From contig NZ_JAEVYN010000001.1 of the NCBI RefSeq assembly GCF_016807185.1, forward strand, positions 248,001 to 312,000: a stretch of DNA of 64,000 nt, written 5' to 3'. Under the pieces are notes generated by a model, which saw only the letters and a list, made by a program, of their open reading frames with translations, was not told the DNA's origin and made no database searches. How positions within the stretch are numbered: the stretch's first letter is position 1; each line of letters opens with the position of its first letter. Of this stretch, positions 8,644 to 17,860 are shown in pieces. The position numbers were made by a program, and so were the translations under genes. Source of the stretch: Leptolyngbya sp. Cla-17 (lineage in GTDB: Bacteria; Cyanobacteriota; Cyanobacteriia; Leptolyngbyales; Leptolyngbyaceae).

Positions 8644-10608
8644 ATGCCTTGTTCTTCGTCTAAAGTTTCTCAAATCAAAGCCTCTACGCAATCAAAAGAC
8701 TCTATGTCACTAGAGCTTCAGCTTTGGAATGAACGTTGTGTAGCTTCGCTAGGACAGCGGATATCTGAGTTTGTAACTGCTTATTTAGAGAATGAAAAGA
8801 CAGTCCCGCAGGAAAGTGTAGACCAAGCGGAATTGGCGCTTTTTCAACGGGTTGCCTCTGAGTTGAGTCGCCTGTTAGAAACACCCGTCGCGATCGCGCT
8901 GCCATTGACCCATCACCCTAAAGCCGAATTGACGCTAGCCTATGTTGCCGGATATGGGCGATCGCAGTTAATGACATGGCAGTTGTCGAAAGGCAAAGAA
9001 ATTGCTTTGAAGCAAGGACAGCCAATTAGCCGATCTGACTTCGCTAAGTTGCAGCAGTGCGTTGATTCCTCAGGGCACCCGTATCGTCTCTATGAAATTC
9101 GCGGATCGCAGTGTGAAGCATGGCTGCTGATTGGTCATTCAACTGATGATCTAAGCAATCCAGATGAGTCGCCTCAGCTACGCTGTTCCCCTGAAACACT
9201 TGAGCGCATCGCTCAACAGTGTGTAGGTGCGCTGCACCAGATTAGACTGATTGCTAGCCAGCGTCAGCGCTACCAAACTCTACTAACAAAAAATCAAGAA
9301 CTTGAGCAAGCTAATCAGCTAAAAAGTGAGTTTCTTGCCAATACCAGCCACGAAATTCGTACACCCCTCAGCTCCATTCTTGGATTTACCCATCTTTTGC
9401 AGCAACAGGGCTTCGACCCGCTGAATTTGCGCCACCAGGAATATCTCAGAATAATTTTGAGTAGCGGTCGGCACCTATTGGCACTGATTAACGACATTTT
9501 GGATTTGTCCAAAATTGAAGCCAATCAAATGACCTTGCAATGGGAAACGATCAATATTGAGGAACTTTGTAAAATTTGCCTGACCTTGGTGCGCGAGAAA
9601 GCAAGTGATAAGGGCTTGAGTGTGCAGTTAGAGTTGCAGCCAAATCTGAAAACAGTTGGGGGAGACGGCTTACGGCTCAAGCAAATGCTGTTTAATCTGT
9701 TGTCTAATGCAGTCAAGTTTACGCTTCGAGGCTCAGTTGGGCTGCAAGTGATGACCACAAAGGATCACATTCACTTTACCGTGTGGGATAGCGGCACTGG
9801 AATTTCACCCGAACAGCAGAGCCTGCTGTTCAAACCTTACTCGCAGATCGCCAACGTCGCAGTAGAGCGCAGCGAAGGAACCGGACTGGGGTTAGTGCTG
9901 ACTCAAAAGCTAGCCGAGCTTCACGGTGGACGGGTTGAAGTTTGTTCAGAACTAAATCAAGGGTCTCGGTTCACGGTGGTGCTACCGCTCAGTCCAATTG
10001 GGTTAGCAGAGGATTTTGAGCGGTGTGATGCCGAGGCGAATCATAAAGTGCCTCCATCTGCTCACGCGAAACCCAGTCCAAAACTGGCTCGCCAGGGAAT
10101 CGTGGCTAAACAGGTGATTTCAGAAACGGTGAAAGAAAGCGATAGAACTAGCGCGGTCGCTCTACCGGATGACGACCCAGACTCAATCGCTCTGCTTGCG
10201 GAGGAGTTTACTCAGCAAGATCTTGCATTTAACCGAGTGTTAGTGGTGGAAGACAATATTCCGAATGCAAAACTGATGCTGACTTATTTGAGCCGTTTGG
10301 GCTATGAGGTCACTTGGGCAAAAGATGGCATGGAAATGTGGAGTGCGCTGGAGCGATCGCTGCCTGCGGTCATTTTGATGGATGTGCATTTGCCTGACGC
10401 AGATGGACTTGTCCTGACTCGTCAACTGAAGCATCATCCTCGCTATCAGACCATTCCAGTAATCACTCAAACGGCAATGGCAATGAAGGGCGATCGCGCG
10501 GTTTGTTTAGAATCTGGAGCTGACGATTATATTTCTAAGCCGATTGATCTAGATGCCCTGGCAAAACTGATGATGCACTACGCCAAACTTGGCACGAAAG
10601 TGAATTAG
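8644..10608 (+). CDS. hybrid histidine kinase with C-terminal receiver
   Basis: The frame is open from TTG 8608; ATGs at 8644 and 8704 are alternatives, and no strong ribosome site decides between them. The N-terminal ~200 residues are a GAF-like or novel sensory region without membrane segments. Then come HisKA with the H-box SHEIRTP (His at 9349-9351), a HATPase_c domain (N-box NLLSNAVKFT, G1 WDSGTGISP, G2 GTGLGLVL), a linker, and a receiver domain whose Asp is at 10381-10383 (VILMDVHLPDADG) with the conserved Lys in YISKPIDLD. It is a soluble multi-step phosphorelay sensor; stimulus and partner are unknown. It converges on the CobO-like gene. Confidence 0.92.
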   Translation: MPCSSSKVSQIKASTQSKDSMSLELQLWNERCVASLGQRISEFVTAYLENEKTVPQESVDQAELALFQRVASELSRLLETPVAIALPLTHHPKAELTLAYVAGYGRSQLMTWQLSKGKEIALKQGQPISRSDFAKLQQCVDSSGHPYRLYEIRGSQCEAWLLIGHSTDDLSNPDESPQLRCSPETLERIAQQCVGALHQIRLIASQRQRYQTLLTKNQELEQANQLKSEFLANTSHEIRTPLSSILGFTHLLQQQGFDPLNLRHQEYLRIILSSGRHLLALINDILDLSKIEANQMTLQWETINIEELCKICLTLVREKASDKGLSVQLELQPNLKTVGGDGLRLKQMLFNLLSNAVKFTLRGSVGLQVMTTKDHIHFTVWDSGTGISPEQQSLLFKPYSQIANVAVERSEGTGLGLVLTQKLAELHGGRVEVCSELNQGSRFTVVLPLSPIGLAEDFERCDAEANHKVPPSAHAKPSPKLARQGIVAKQVISETVKESDRTSAVALPDDDPDSIALLAEEFTQQDLAFNRVLVVEDNIPNAKLMLTYLSRLGYEVTWAKDGMEMWSALERSLPAVILMDVHLPDADGLVLTRQLKHHPRYQTIPVITQTAMAMKGDRAVCLESGADDYISKPIDLDALAKLMMHYAKLGTKVN

Positions 10609-10620
10609 CTTAAAAGTGCT

Positions 10621-11754
10621 TTAAAAGTCTACGCCCCGCTTCAGGTCTACGCCTTTTTCGGCGTAGTGTTTGTGGCAAATCATTTCAGAGTGAACGCTTG
10701 CTAGATCAAAGTAAGCAGGCAAATTCTTGCAGCGCCCAGTGATGATGATTTCAGTATCACGTGGTTTGCGAAGCAGGGCTTGCATGATCGGTTCTTCGGG
10801 CAACAGTTCGAGATCGACAGTAGGATTGAGTTCATCCAAAATCAGGGTTTTATAAAGTCCAGAGGCGATCGCGGCTCTGGCAATTTCCCAACCCCGCTCG
10901 GCTTCCACATAGTCCAATTCTTGCTGCTGCCCCCGCCAAACGATGGCATCGCGTCCGCAGCGCTGATGATCCACCAGGTTGGGATAACTTTGGCGCAGGG
11001 CGGCGATCGCTGCATCCTCGGTGTAGCCTGAGCCACCCTTCAGCCATTGCATGATCAGCACCCGATGAGATTTATCCTGACTGATGCCGCGCCCGATCGC
11101 CTGTAGTGCTTTGCCCAAGGCGCTAGTAGATTTGCCTTTCCCCTCGCCAGTGTAGATTTCAATGCCCTCAATTCCGTTGTTCTGGGCTTTGGAGTGGTAA
11201 TGGGGGCGCATTTCTGAGTGCAAATCAGCAATATCAAGTAGGGTTTGAGGGGCTGCACGTCCGGTGGCAATCACTTCCATATGGTCAGGTTTACGCTGAA
11301 GCGTGCTAGCCACTTCATCCACAGGCAGCAAGCCTAAATCGAGGACGGGGTTCAACTCGTCTAGCACCACGACAGAATATAAACCAGACGCGATCGCGCC
11401 TTTTGCAACATCCCAACCGCGCTGCGCTTCTAGCTTGTCGAAGCGGGTGATTTGGTCGGCTCCAAAAAACTCAGCCCGTCCGGTGCGAACCTGATCAATT
11501 AAGTGAGGAAAGCCGCGTTGCAAAGCTTCGATCGCGGCATCTTCATCATAAGTGCGTCCTGGACCTTTGAGAAAGCGCAGCAACAGCACACGGGTTTGCA
11601 AATCGCTGTGAATGCCTAAGCCAATTGATCGCAGCACTACTCCCAATGCCGCTTGAGATTTACCCTTTCCGGCACCGTCGTAGACATGAATTTGCCCAGT
11701 CAACCGTTCCGATCGAGTTTGAGCCGTCCGAATGCCAACCCCGCCTCGTGCCAT
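10621..11754 (-). CDS. tandem CobO/BtuR-like P-loop protein
   Basis: About 377 aa from the ATG at 11754. Two homologous halves are obvious. Each begins with a Walker A (YDGAGKGKSQAALG and YTGEGKGKSTSALG), continues with LRFLKGPGRTYDEDAAIEAL or the matching LIMQWLKGGSGYTEDAAI, and has a Walker B-like VVLDELNPVLD/LILDELNPTVD and a final TGR...HSEM block. Each half resembles ATP:cob(I)alamin adenosyltransferase of the CobO/BtuR family, which is normally a single ~200-aa unit. The double form probably works as a pseudo-dimer. Whether both sites are active, and whether the substrate is a corrinoid, is inference. Confidence 0.8.
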   Translation of the reverse strand: MARGGVGIRTAQTRSERLTGQIHVYDGAGKGKSQAALGVVLRSIGLGIHSDLQTRVLLLRFLKGPGRTYDEDAAIEALQRGFPHLIDQVRTGRAEFFGADQITRFDKLEAQRGWDVAKGAIASGLYSVVVLDELNPVLDLGLLPVDEVASTLQRKPDHMEVIATGRAAPQTLLDIADLHSEMRPHYHSKAQNNGIEGIEIYTGEGKGKSTSALGKALQAIGRGISQDKSHRVLIMQWLKGGSGYTEDAAIAALRQSYPNLVDHQRCGRDAIVWRGQQQELDYVEAERGWEIARAAIASGLYKTLILDELNPTVDLELLPEEPIMQALLRKPRDTEIIITGRCKNLPAYFDLASVHSEMICHKHYAEKGVDLKRGVDF

Positions 11755-11934
11755 TGTTCTCACTGTTCCCATACTGCTCCATCCTAGCGAACTCTGCTTC
11801 GCTGCTGCTGGGAATACTTTAACCTACTCTACCTATAGCGTCTTTTAAGAAAGAATTCATTAAATCTGGCTATAGCTGGATTTGCACAATAAGGGCTGAA
11901 GCGTCTTGATGAGTACAGTAGAACTCTTGCACAG

Positions 11935-12663
11935 CTAGATCAATTCTTCTAGGGTGGGCTGCAAAAGTTTTTGAATTTCAGCAGGCGTGCAGCAGATACA
12001 TTGGGCTGGGACGATTGGATTCAGGTCAGCGCTTGCGTTTCCTCTCTTGAGCAAGTGCAGACTGCGACGAATTAAAGGAAAAGCACTTCCGCCGACGATA
12101 AGGGCAACCACTAAACTAACGGCGACATCTGCCCAAGTCCAGTGCCAGAGCCAAACGGCGATCGCGGCTAGCAGCACGCCGATTGAACTAAACAAATCGC
12201 CTAGCAAGTGTAAAAACACACCCTGCACGTTCAGATCTTGGTGGCTGTGCCCATGCAGCAACCGCACATTGATCACATTAGCAACCAGGCTAAATCCTGC
12301 CATAGCGACCATGGGCACACTTAAAATCTCTGGAGCCGCTTCACCCAGGCGATGCAAACCCTCCCACAGCAACTCTGCCGAAATGCCTAGCAATCCCAAA
12401 CCATTGACCAGCGCGGCGATCGCTTCCAAGCGAGAGGTGCCTGTCGCAGGCTGTTTTTTGCAAGCCCACCATGCTGCAATCACCGATAGCCCAAAGGTGG
12501 CTGCATCCGCAAACAGATGTCCAGAGTCGGCAAACAGCGCTAGGCTGTGGCTCCATGCGCCAATCGCAACATCAGCAGTAGCAGTCAAAACAACAAGACT
12601 CCAGGCAATCGTCAGCGATCGCAATTTTTGCAGCGGTTCTCGAGATGTTGAATCAGATGCCAA
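11935..12663 (-). CDS. cation diffusion facilitator (CDF) family metal transporter
   Basis: 242 aa with about six hydrophobic segments. The metal site motifs are in TM2 (FADSGHLFAD) and TM5 (HLLGDLFSSIG), the expected Asp/His set for Zn or other divalent cations; HGHSHQ between TM4 and TM5 is the usual His-rich loop. The C-terminal cytoplasmic domain is much shortened (about 40 residues, with CICC), compared with the usual ~80-90-residue ferredoxin-like domain. Members export Zn, Co or Mn by proton antiport. The gene is upstream of an IS4-family insertion but intact. Confidence 0.85.
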   Translation of the reverse strand: MASDSTSREPLQKLRSLTIAWSLVVLTATADVAIGAWSHSLALFADSGHLFADAATFGLSVIAAWWACKKQPATGTSRLEAIAALVNGLGLLGISAELLWEGLHRLGEAAPEILSVPMVAMAGFSLVANVINVRLLHGHSHQDLNVQGVFLHLLGDLFSSIGVLLAAIAVWLWHWTWADVAVSLVVALIVGGSAFPLIRRSLHLLKRGNASADLNPIVPAQCICCTPAEIQKLLQPTLEELI

Positions 12664-12819
12664 AGCGTTTCACGTTTACTACAGGCTTCAATCATAGATA
12701 GAAAAGCTGGTTAAATGTTCCTCGGTCGCTTAGTTGAATCTGCACGGGATCGACAAAGCCCAAGTCACGATAGCTAACGCAATTGAGTTGCAGAGTTGAA
12801 AATAACTTTTTCAGTTTTA

Positions 12820-14143
12820 GGTGTAAGCCCTGGTTGACTGACACATCTTTTCGACTCTAGCCTTCTAAGCAGTGCTGAGACTTTGTTCCAGAGAAATCGC
12901 ACAATCAACAGTCGTGCATCTGAAATAGAGCGGTTGTTGCTGTGCCGCTTGAGATTTAGACGAAATGCAGGGAGCAGGGTCAAGGGCAGATTTGAGCGCC
13001 AGAGTCGTGGGCAGTCCCCAACCTTGCACGAGGGCTTTGCGAATCCAATGCCAGCCAATCTTGAAATAGCTACTGCCCCGAAACCAATGCGGGTCAACCT
13101 GACGACGCTCACCTCGCTCCACCGCTGCTGTGCCCGCACTGGTCAAATAGAGAGTGGCAACGGCGAGTACCAAGCACAAGCGTGAGAGCATGGCAGCAGA
13201 ACGGATGTGGGAGGATTCAAGTTGAAAACCGTTGGACTTATCATCCAAAAAGTTCTCCTCAATATCCAACCTCAAGCCGTATTCAACAAAGGTTTCGGTC
13301 GTAGTGGGTTGGTCACTAACGACATACCAACGTTCCCGACTGGGATAGTGATGAGCTAAGGCTAGATGCACCAGCCCATAGCGAGCTTTAGTGATCTTGA
13401 CTTGATGCAGAAACAGGGCATGACTGGTCGATAGGGGGTAAAACGAGATGGGTGTACCCTGCTGACCGCGATACACCAGAAAGTTGGACTTGACCCGAAT
13501 CCGGTAGTGCCAGCCCAAACGATGCAGGTGTTTGAATAACTCTACGTCAGCAAAGCCTCGGTCTGCCAAAAACAAGACTTCAACCCCTGCGGGCAATACC
13601 TCAACGACGGCATCCAACAGCGGAGCGTAGGTGGCATAAGCAACGGTACTGCTAGAATGCTTCAGCACCTTCCAGACCACTGGAATTCCTCGTCCTCGGT
13701 ATACGGCCACAATCCGAATGATGCAGTATTGCTCCCACAGCCGCGTGGTGTCGAGTGCCAGAACAATACGCTCTTGCTGCCAAACCGATAGGGCATATCC
13801 AATCAACCGGGCATACAACGAATGCTCGTGTACCCGCTCATTCTGAAGCCACCGTGAAAATCGCCGTTGCGTACTCTGAGCATAAACCGCACGACTTCGC
13901 ACATAATCGCTCCATGCCGTTAAGCTGATTTGTCCGCTGGCAACCAGTCCTGCGACCATCCAGACCAGAGGGTACAAGTGGCGCTGATCTCGCCAGCGAC
14001 AGTGTTGACCCAGCAACGCTTGCAGCGCATCATAGAGGCGAGGGGTGTTTTCCTTAGCGACTTCTGTTGATGTGGTAATCCTCAGAGTACTTGGATTGGC
14101 CCCTCTTCCAAGTTTTTGTGTCAGTCAGCCAGGGTGTAAGCCT
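12820..14143. mobile_element. IS4-family insertion sequence
   Basis: About 1.32 kb bounded by imperfect inverted repeats. Left end is 12820-12845 and right end 14118-14143, sharing CCCTGGYTGACTGACACA in inverted orientation. One transposase ORF fills the interior on the minus strand. Target duplications are not clear from the flanks. A 9-bp inverted repeat (14156-14164 with 14194-14202, GCTGCCCAG) lies just outside the right end. Confidence 0.8.
12865..14016 (-). CDS. IS4-family DDE transposase
   Basis: 383 aa, apparently intact. First catalytic Asp in IVLALDTTRLW, second in LFLADRGFADVE, and the diagnostic IS4 YREK signature (Y-x2-R-x3-E-x6-K) in YGLRLDIEENFLDDK. It catalyses cut-and-paste transposition of the element bounded by the inverted repeats described for 12820-14143. 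No frameshift is seen, so the element may be active. Confidence 0.9.
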   Translation of the reverse strand: MLGQHCRWRDQRHLYPLVWMVAGLVASGQISLTAWSDYVRSRAVYAQSTQRRFSRWLQNERVHEHSLYARLIGYALSVWQQERIVLALDTTRLWEQYCIIRIVAVYRGRGIPVVWKVLKHSSSTVAYATYAPLLDAVVEVLPAGVEVLFLADRGFADVELFKHLHRLGWHYRIRVKSNFLVYRGQQGTPISFYPLSTSHALFLHQVKITKARYGLVHLALAHHYPSRERWYVVSDQPTTTETFVEYGLRLDIEENFLDDKSNGFQLESSHIRSAAMLSRLCLVLAVATLYLTSAGTAAVERGERRQVDPHWFRGSSYFKIGWHWIRKALVQGWGLPTTLALKSALDPAPCISSKSQAAQQQPLYFRCTTVDCAISLEQSLSTA

Positions 14144-14259
14144 TTAAAAGGTTTGCTGCCCAGTTCTATGACTTTTTTGAAAAGCTATAGAGCTGGGCAG
14201 CCAGAAAGACTACATTCAAATTACAGACCGTAAGAGATAACCAATTAGCACTACAGCGT

Positions 14260-14709
14260 TTACTGAGGCTCTTGCTTAGGGGTACTGGACAATTCCAAAA
14301 GCCCTGGTGACTCAAGAAAGCCGTAGTAAAATGCGATCGCGGCACTTGCTGCATGGAGCAAAACATCGCTTCCAAAAATTGGAACTGTACCAAAAAGTGT
14401 ATTTGTGTAAGGAATCAGTCCCAACACAGCAAACAGTCCATAGGAGACTGCAACCAGCCGACTATAAATACGAGAGCTGTCTAAAGAGATCGACGCTACG
14501 ATTCCTAAAAGTCCTACAACAATGCGAATAAAGGCATGATTACCATTCGTAGGAATAACTCCTGCAATGTAACCATATGCCATTCCATAGGCCTCACTGG
14601 TCTTAGAAGCCACATCCGCAGATTCAACCAGCCCTGGAATCAATCCTGCAATTCCAAGCAATAGAAAAAAGCTACCCGCAATTAAACAAAAGTACTGTCC
14701 TGGTTTCAT
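14260..14709 (-). CDS. DUF4383-like small membrane protein
   Basis: 149 aa with four hydrophobic helices: FCLIAGSFFLLLGIAGLIPG at the start, FIRIVVGLLGIVASISL, YGLFAVLGLIPY and LLHAASAAIAFYYGFL. Length and helix pattern, with a His in a membrane helix, match DUF4383 proteins, which have no defined role. The gene is preceded by a purine-rich ribosome site (AAGGAG, ~14714 on the minus strand). It may be co-expressed with the SnoaL-like gene upstream. Confidence 0.75.
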   Translation of the reverse strand: MKPGQYFCLIAGSFFLLLGIAGLIPGLVESADVASKTSEAYGMAYGYIAGVIPTNGNHAFIRIVVGLLGIVASISLDSSRIYSRLVAVSYGLFAVLGLIPYTNTLFGTVPIFGSDVLLHAASAAIAFYYGFLESPGLLELSSTPKQEPQ

Positions 14710-14864
14710 AGCAAACTCCTTGATTTTTAGCTCATCAACTCAAGATTTGAGAGAGATACTTAAACTTAATTGTCTGAACTTTTTAATTCCTCTTCTTTAA
14801 GGAGGGGATTGACTCTGCTGAATATCCCACTATTGAGCCAGTTAGCGTTCAGGTAGGTCTATTT

Positions 14865-15344
14865 CTAGGCCGATTTCTTAAACAGCTTAGATACTGCGCC
14901 TCTCAAAATGTGCGGTAATAATTTTGGACCTGGCAGGAAGACAATTCCCAATTGCTGCATTAGTCCAAGGGCATCACCTTGACCCCAATGCTCCACAATT
15001 TTTCCGTCTTCGAGTCGATCAATATGCATGATTGCCAAACTGATTTGCTTGCCCGTCGGTGGAAGACCCTGAAATTCTCCGAGATGGGTTGCTGTGAAAG
15101 TTCCGCAGGTGACTACGCGATCGCCCGCAACCACAACCTCATCAAAAATATGTTGCCCCTGGCTGAAGGCTGAATAAAAGGACATGCCAAACTGCTTAAA
15201 TCCTTGCCGGTCTAATGGCTTGGGCATCCCTGCTTGATGAGCAACAAAGTTCGGTGCCAAAAGATCCAGGGCTTGCTCCATGTTGCGATCATCGAAGGCT
15301 TTGTAGAACTGGAGCGAGATCGCTTTGTTTTGCTCGGTCAACAT
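14865..15344 (-). CDS. SnoaL-like ester cyclase / NTF2-fold protein
   Basis: 159 aa. The pattern LQFYKAFDDRNMEQALDLLAPNFVAHQ, then GPGQ-like MSFYSAFSQGQHIFDEVVVAGDRVV and HIDRLEDGKIVEHWGQGDALGLMQQ is typical of SnoaL-family (NTF2-like) predicted ester cyclases. These fold into a cone with a ligand pocket; most, like this one, have no known substrate. No polyketide genes are nearby. Confidence 0.8.
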   Translation of the reverse strand: MLTEQNKAISLQFYKAFDDRNMEQALDLLAPNFVAHQAGMPKPLDRQGFKQFGMSFYSAFSQGQHIFDEVVVAGDRVVTCGTFTATHLGEFQGLPPTGKQISLAIMHIDRLEDGKIVEHWGQGDALGLMQQLGIVFLPGPKLLPHILRGAVSKLFKKSA

Positions 15345-15466
15345 ACAGAATTGCGTTTTGAGCTAGATCTTAACGCGGTAGTGAGAATTGATTGAAGCAG
15401 TGGCACTTCTCTAGAGACTGATAAGTTAGAAGAGCTTCTTAAGAACCATGAGGCTCAGCGATCGCG

Positions 15467-17251
15467 ATGCAGCAATCAGACAGTCAAGATTCCTCAATGC
15501 AGTCACTTCAGCGGGTGCTGAAAAGCTTGAATGCTTACCGCTGGCTGTCTCTGGGCGCGTTTCTTAGTCTACTGCTGTTGACGGCGGCAAATGCGATAAC
15601 TCCGCAGCTATTTCGCTGGGGAATTGATCAGGGGATTGAAAAACCAGATCTGAAAATCGTGTTGTACAGCGCGGGTGCAATGGTGGTAACCGCGATCGCC
15701 CGTGGCGTGTTCAACTTTGGTCAGAGCTTTTGGGCAGAAGCCGCCTCTCAAGGGGTTGCCTATGATCTGCGAAACAAGATTTTTAGCAAAATCCAAACCC
15801 TCAGTTTTAGCTATCACGATCAGGCGCAAACCTCGCAACTGCTGACCCGTGTGACCAGTGACATTGAGCAAATCCGCACATTTCTGGGCACCAGCCTGAT
15901 TCAGGTGCTGAGTTCTGTGGTGACATTGGTGACGATTGCGGTGATTTTGCTGGTGATGAACTGGCAGCTAGCCCTGATTACGCTGACGGTCGTGCCGATG
16001 GCAGGTTGGCTGTTGGCTCGTTTTCTGATGCGCAATGGTAAGTTGTTTCGCCAGGTGCAGGAGCAATTGAGCGATCTGAATGCCATCTTGCAAGAGAACT
16101 TGCTGGGGGTGCGGGTGGTGAAGGCGTTTGTGCGTGAGTCTGCCGAAGCGCAGCGCTATACAGCGTTGAATGAGGCGCTGGTGACGGCGAACATGAAAAC
16201 CATTCGGGCGATTCACAATACGTTTCCAGTGATTTTTTTGCTCAGCAATTTGGTCACGCTGGTGGTGTTTGGTTATGGCGGGGCACAGGTGATTGGCGGC
16301 AACTTTTCGATTGGTGAACTGGTGGCGTTTAACTCTTATTTGCTAGTGATTTTGCAGCCAATTTTGCTGATTGGGTTTGCGGCACCGGCGATCGCCCAGG
16401 CGGCGGCTTCTGCGGAGCGAGTGTATGAAGTGGTGGATGCCAAGGTGGAAATTCGCGATCGCCCCGGTGCCGTGCCCTTTGAAACCTGTGGCGGCAGAAT
16501 CACCTTTGAAAACGTGTCGTTTCGCTATCCGGGAGCGACGACTGAAGCGCTTAAGGGTATGTCGTTTGAGACAAAACCCAAGGAACTAATTGCCGTGCTG
16601 GGCATGACAGCTTCGGGCAAAAGTACGATTATGAACCTGATTCCGCGCTTTTACGACGTGACCACTGGAGCCGTGCGGATTGACGGGCGGGATGTGCGAG
16701 ATTTTACTCTGGCAAGTTTGCGATCGCACATTGGCATTGTCTTTCAAGAAACGACGCTGTTTTCGGGCACCCTGCGGGAAAATATTGCCTATGCCAAACC
16801 CAACGCCACCCTGGATCAAGTAATTGAAGCGGCAACTACGGCGCAGATTCACGACTTTATTGCCGCCCTGCCCGATGGCTATGAAACGATTGTGGGAGAG
16901 CGCGGTGTGGGCTTGTCGGGGGGACAAAAGCAGCGGGTGGCGATCGCCCGGACTCTGCTAACCGACTACAGCATTCTGATTTTGGATGACAGCACCTCGG
17001 CGGTGGATGCCCAGACCGCATCCCAAATTCAGGCGGCGCTGGATGACCTGATGCGCCGCCGAGCCTGCGTTACCTTTGTGGTCGCCCAACGCATCAGCAC
17101 GGTGAAAAATGCTGATCGCATTTTTTTGATGGACAAAGGACGATTGATGGCACAGGGCACCCACGAGGAGTTGATGCAAACCAGTCCACTCTATGGCGCA
17201 ATTTTGGAATCGCAAGTGGCACGATCGCCGGAGCGATCGCCGTCAAAATAG
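15467..17251 (+). CDS. ABC exporter half-transporter (membrane domain fused to ATPase)
   Basis: 594 aa. Residues ~25-310 hold six membrane helices of the ABC exporter fold; the ATPase domain follows with Walker A (GMTASGKST), Q-loop (FQETTLFSG), signature LSGGQKQR and a Walker B ending ILILDDSTSAVD, and the H-loop is replaced by Gln (FVVAQRIST). Asp instead of the catalytic Glu after Walker B, and Gln in place of the H-loop His, are marks of the degenerate half of heterodimeric exporters. No partner half is adjacent. Substrate could be a lipid, drug or peptide. Confidence 0.88.
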   Translation: MQQSDSQDSSMQSLQRVLKSLNAYRWLSLGAFLSLLLLTAANAITPQLFRWGIDQGIEKPDLKIVLYSAGAMVVTAIARGVFNFGQSFWAEAASQGVAYDLRNKIFSKIQTLSFSYHDQAQTSQLLTRVTSDIEQIRTFLGTSLIQVLSSVVTLVTIAVILLVMNWQLALITLTVVPMAGWLLARFLMRNGKLFRQVQEQLSDLNAILQENLLGVRVVKAFVRESAEAQRYTALNEALVTANMKTIRAIHNTFPVIFLLSNLVTLVVFGYGGAQVIGGNFSIGELVAFNSYLLVILQPILLIGFAAPAIAQAAASAERVYEVVDAKVEIRDRPGAVPFETCGGRITFENVSFRYPGATTEALKGMSFETKPKELIAVLGMTASGKSTIMNLIPRFYDVTTGAVRIDGRDVRDFTLASLRSHIGIVFQETTLFSGTLRENIAYAKPNATLDQVIEAATTAQIHDFIAALPDGYETIVGERGVGLSGGQKQRVAIARTLLTDYSILILDDSTSAVDAQTASQIQAALDDLMRRRACVTFVVAQRISTVKNADRIFLMDKGRLMAQGTHEELMQTSPLYGAILESQVARSPERSPSK

Positions 17252-17323
17252 GTGTGAAGGTTCCCGAAGCGATGGGAATTCTTTTGGTAGAAAAGATGTA
17301 GTCCCACCTCTCAAATCGTCCCA

Positions 17324-17821
17324 ATGAATAACGATCGCCTGCGTCAAATCGAGGAAAACTTAAACCTCCTGCGAGAACAGCAAGCCTCTTTGGAACGAGA
17401 AGCTTTGCTTACGACAGGATTGCCAAAAACTCAGGCAGAGCAGCGATTGCGGCTAGAAATCAAGCCAAAAATTCGTGACTATGAGCAAGAATACTGGCAG
17501 ATTTTAGCCGAGAATATCAACCAGCTAGCCATCCTCGAACCAGAAGCAGAAGTGGCAATAGCAGAAATTGTCAAATCGGTTGCCCAGATCGAAGTACAGC
17601 AGACTGATGCCTGCTCTGCCGAAGTGCTGCAAATCTTGCGGGAAATTCGGGACAAACTGAACCAGCTAGGAACGACCGCCGCCGCAAAGCTCAAGGGTGT
17701 AATTTCGTCGATTCCTCCGTTTATTGGAGTTTCCTATGAGGCAGAGCTAGACACAGAAAACTTTTTCCGCAAACATTTCCCAACTTTTACCCGCGTCATT
17801 AAAGGTGCGGCAAAAAAGTAA
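17324..17821 (+). CDS. N-terminal (effector-associated-like) module of a STAND protein; 0-frame product
   Basis: 165 aa. The N-terminal half is a helical coiled-coil type region (RLRQIEENLNLLREQQASLE) and the C-terminal part has AAAKLKGVISSIPPFIGVSYEAELDTENF, a block I associate with cyanobacterial proteins that precede or are fused to NB-ARC modules. The frame stops at 17819-17821 directly after the heptamer A AAA AAG (17812-17818). In the -1 frame translation continues without a start codon into the NB-ARC protein. So this may be both a free small protein and the N-terminus of a fusion made by frameshifting. The domain name is an inference. Confidence 0.75.
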   Translation: MNNDRLRQIEENLNLLREQQASLEREALLTTGLPKTQAEQRLRLEIKPKIRDYEQEYWQILAENINQLAILEPEAEVAIAEIVKSVAQIEVQQTDACSAEVLQILREIRDKLNQLGTTAAAKLKGVISSIPPFIGVSYEAELDTENFFRKHFPTFTRVIKGAAKK

Positions 17822-17860
17822 GTGCTTCTCCTGGTAAGAGTAGAGGCGGTCAGGAGAAGC
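17812..17860 (+). promoter_or_regulatory. candidate programmed -1 ribosomal frameshift signal
   Basis: Zero-frame codons are GCA AAA AAG TAA, i.e. the canonical slippery heptamer A AAA AAG at 17812-17818. After 5 nt comes a perfect 10-bp stem GCTTCTCCTG (17824-17833) / CAGGAGAAGC (17851-17860) with a 17-nt loop. Slipping by -1 enters exactly the frame of the NB-ARC domain. Heptamer, spacing and stem all match known bacterial -1 signals (dnaX, IS3-type). Confidence 0.7.
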
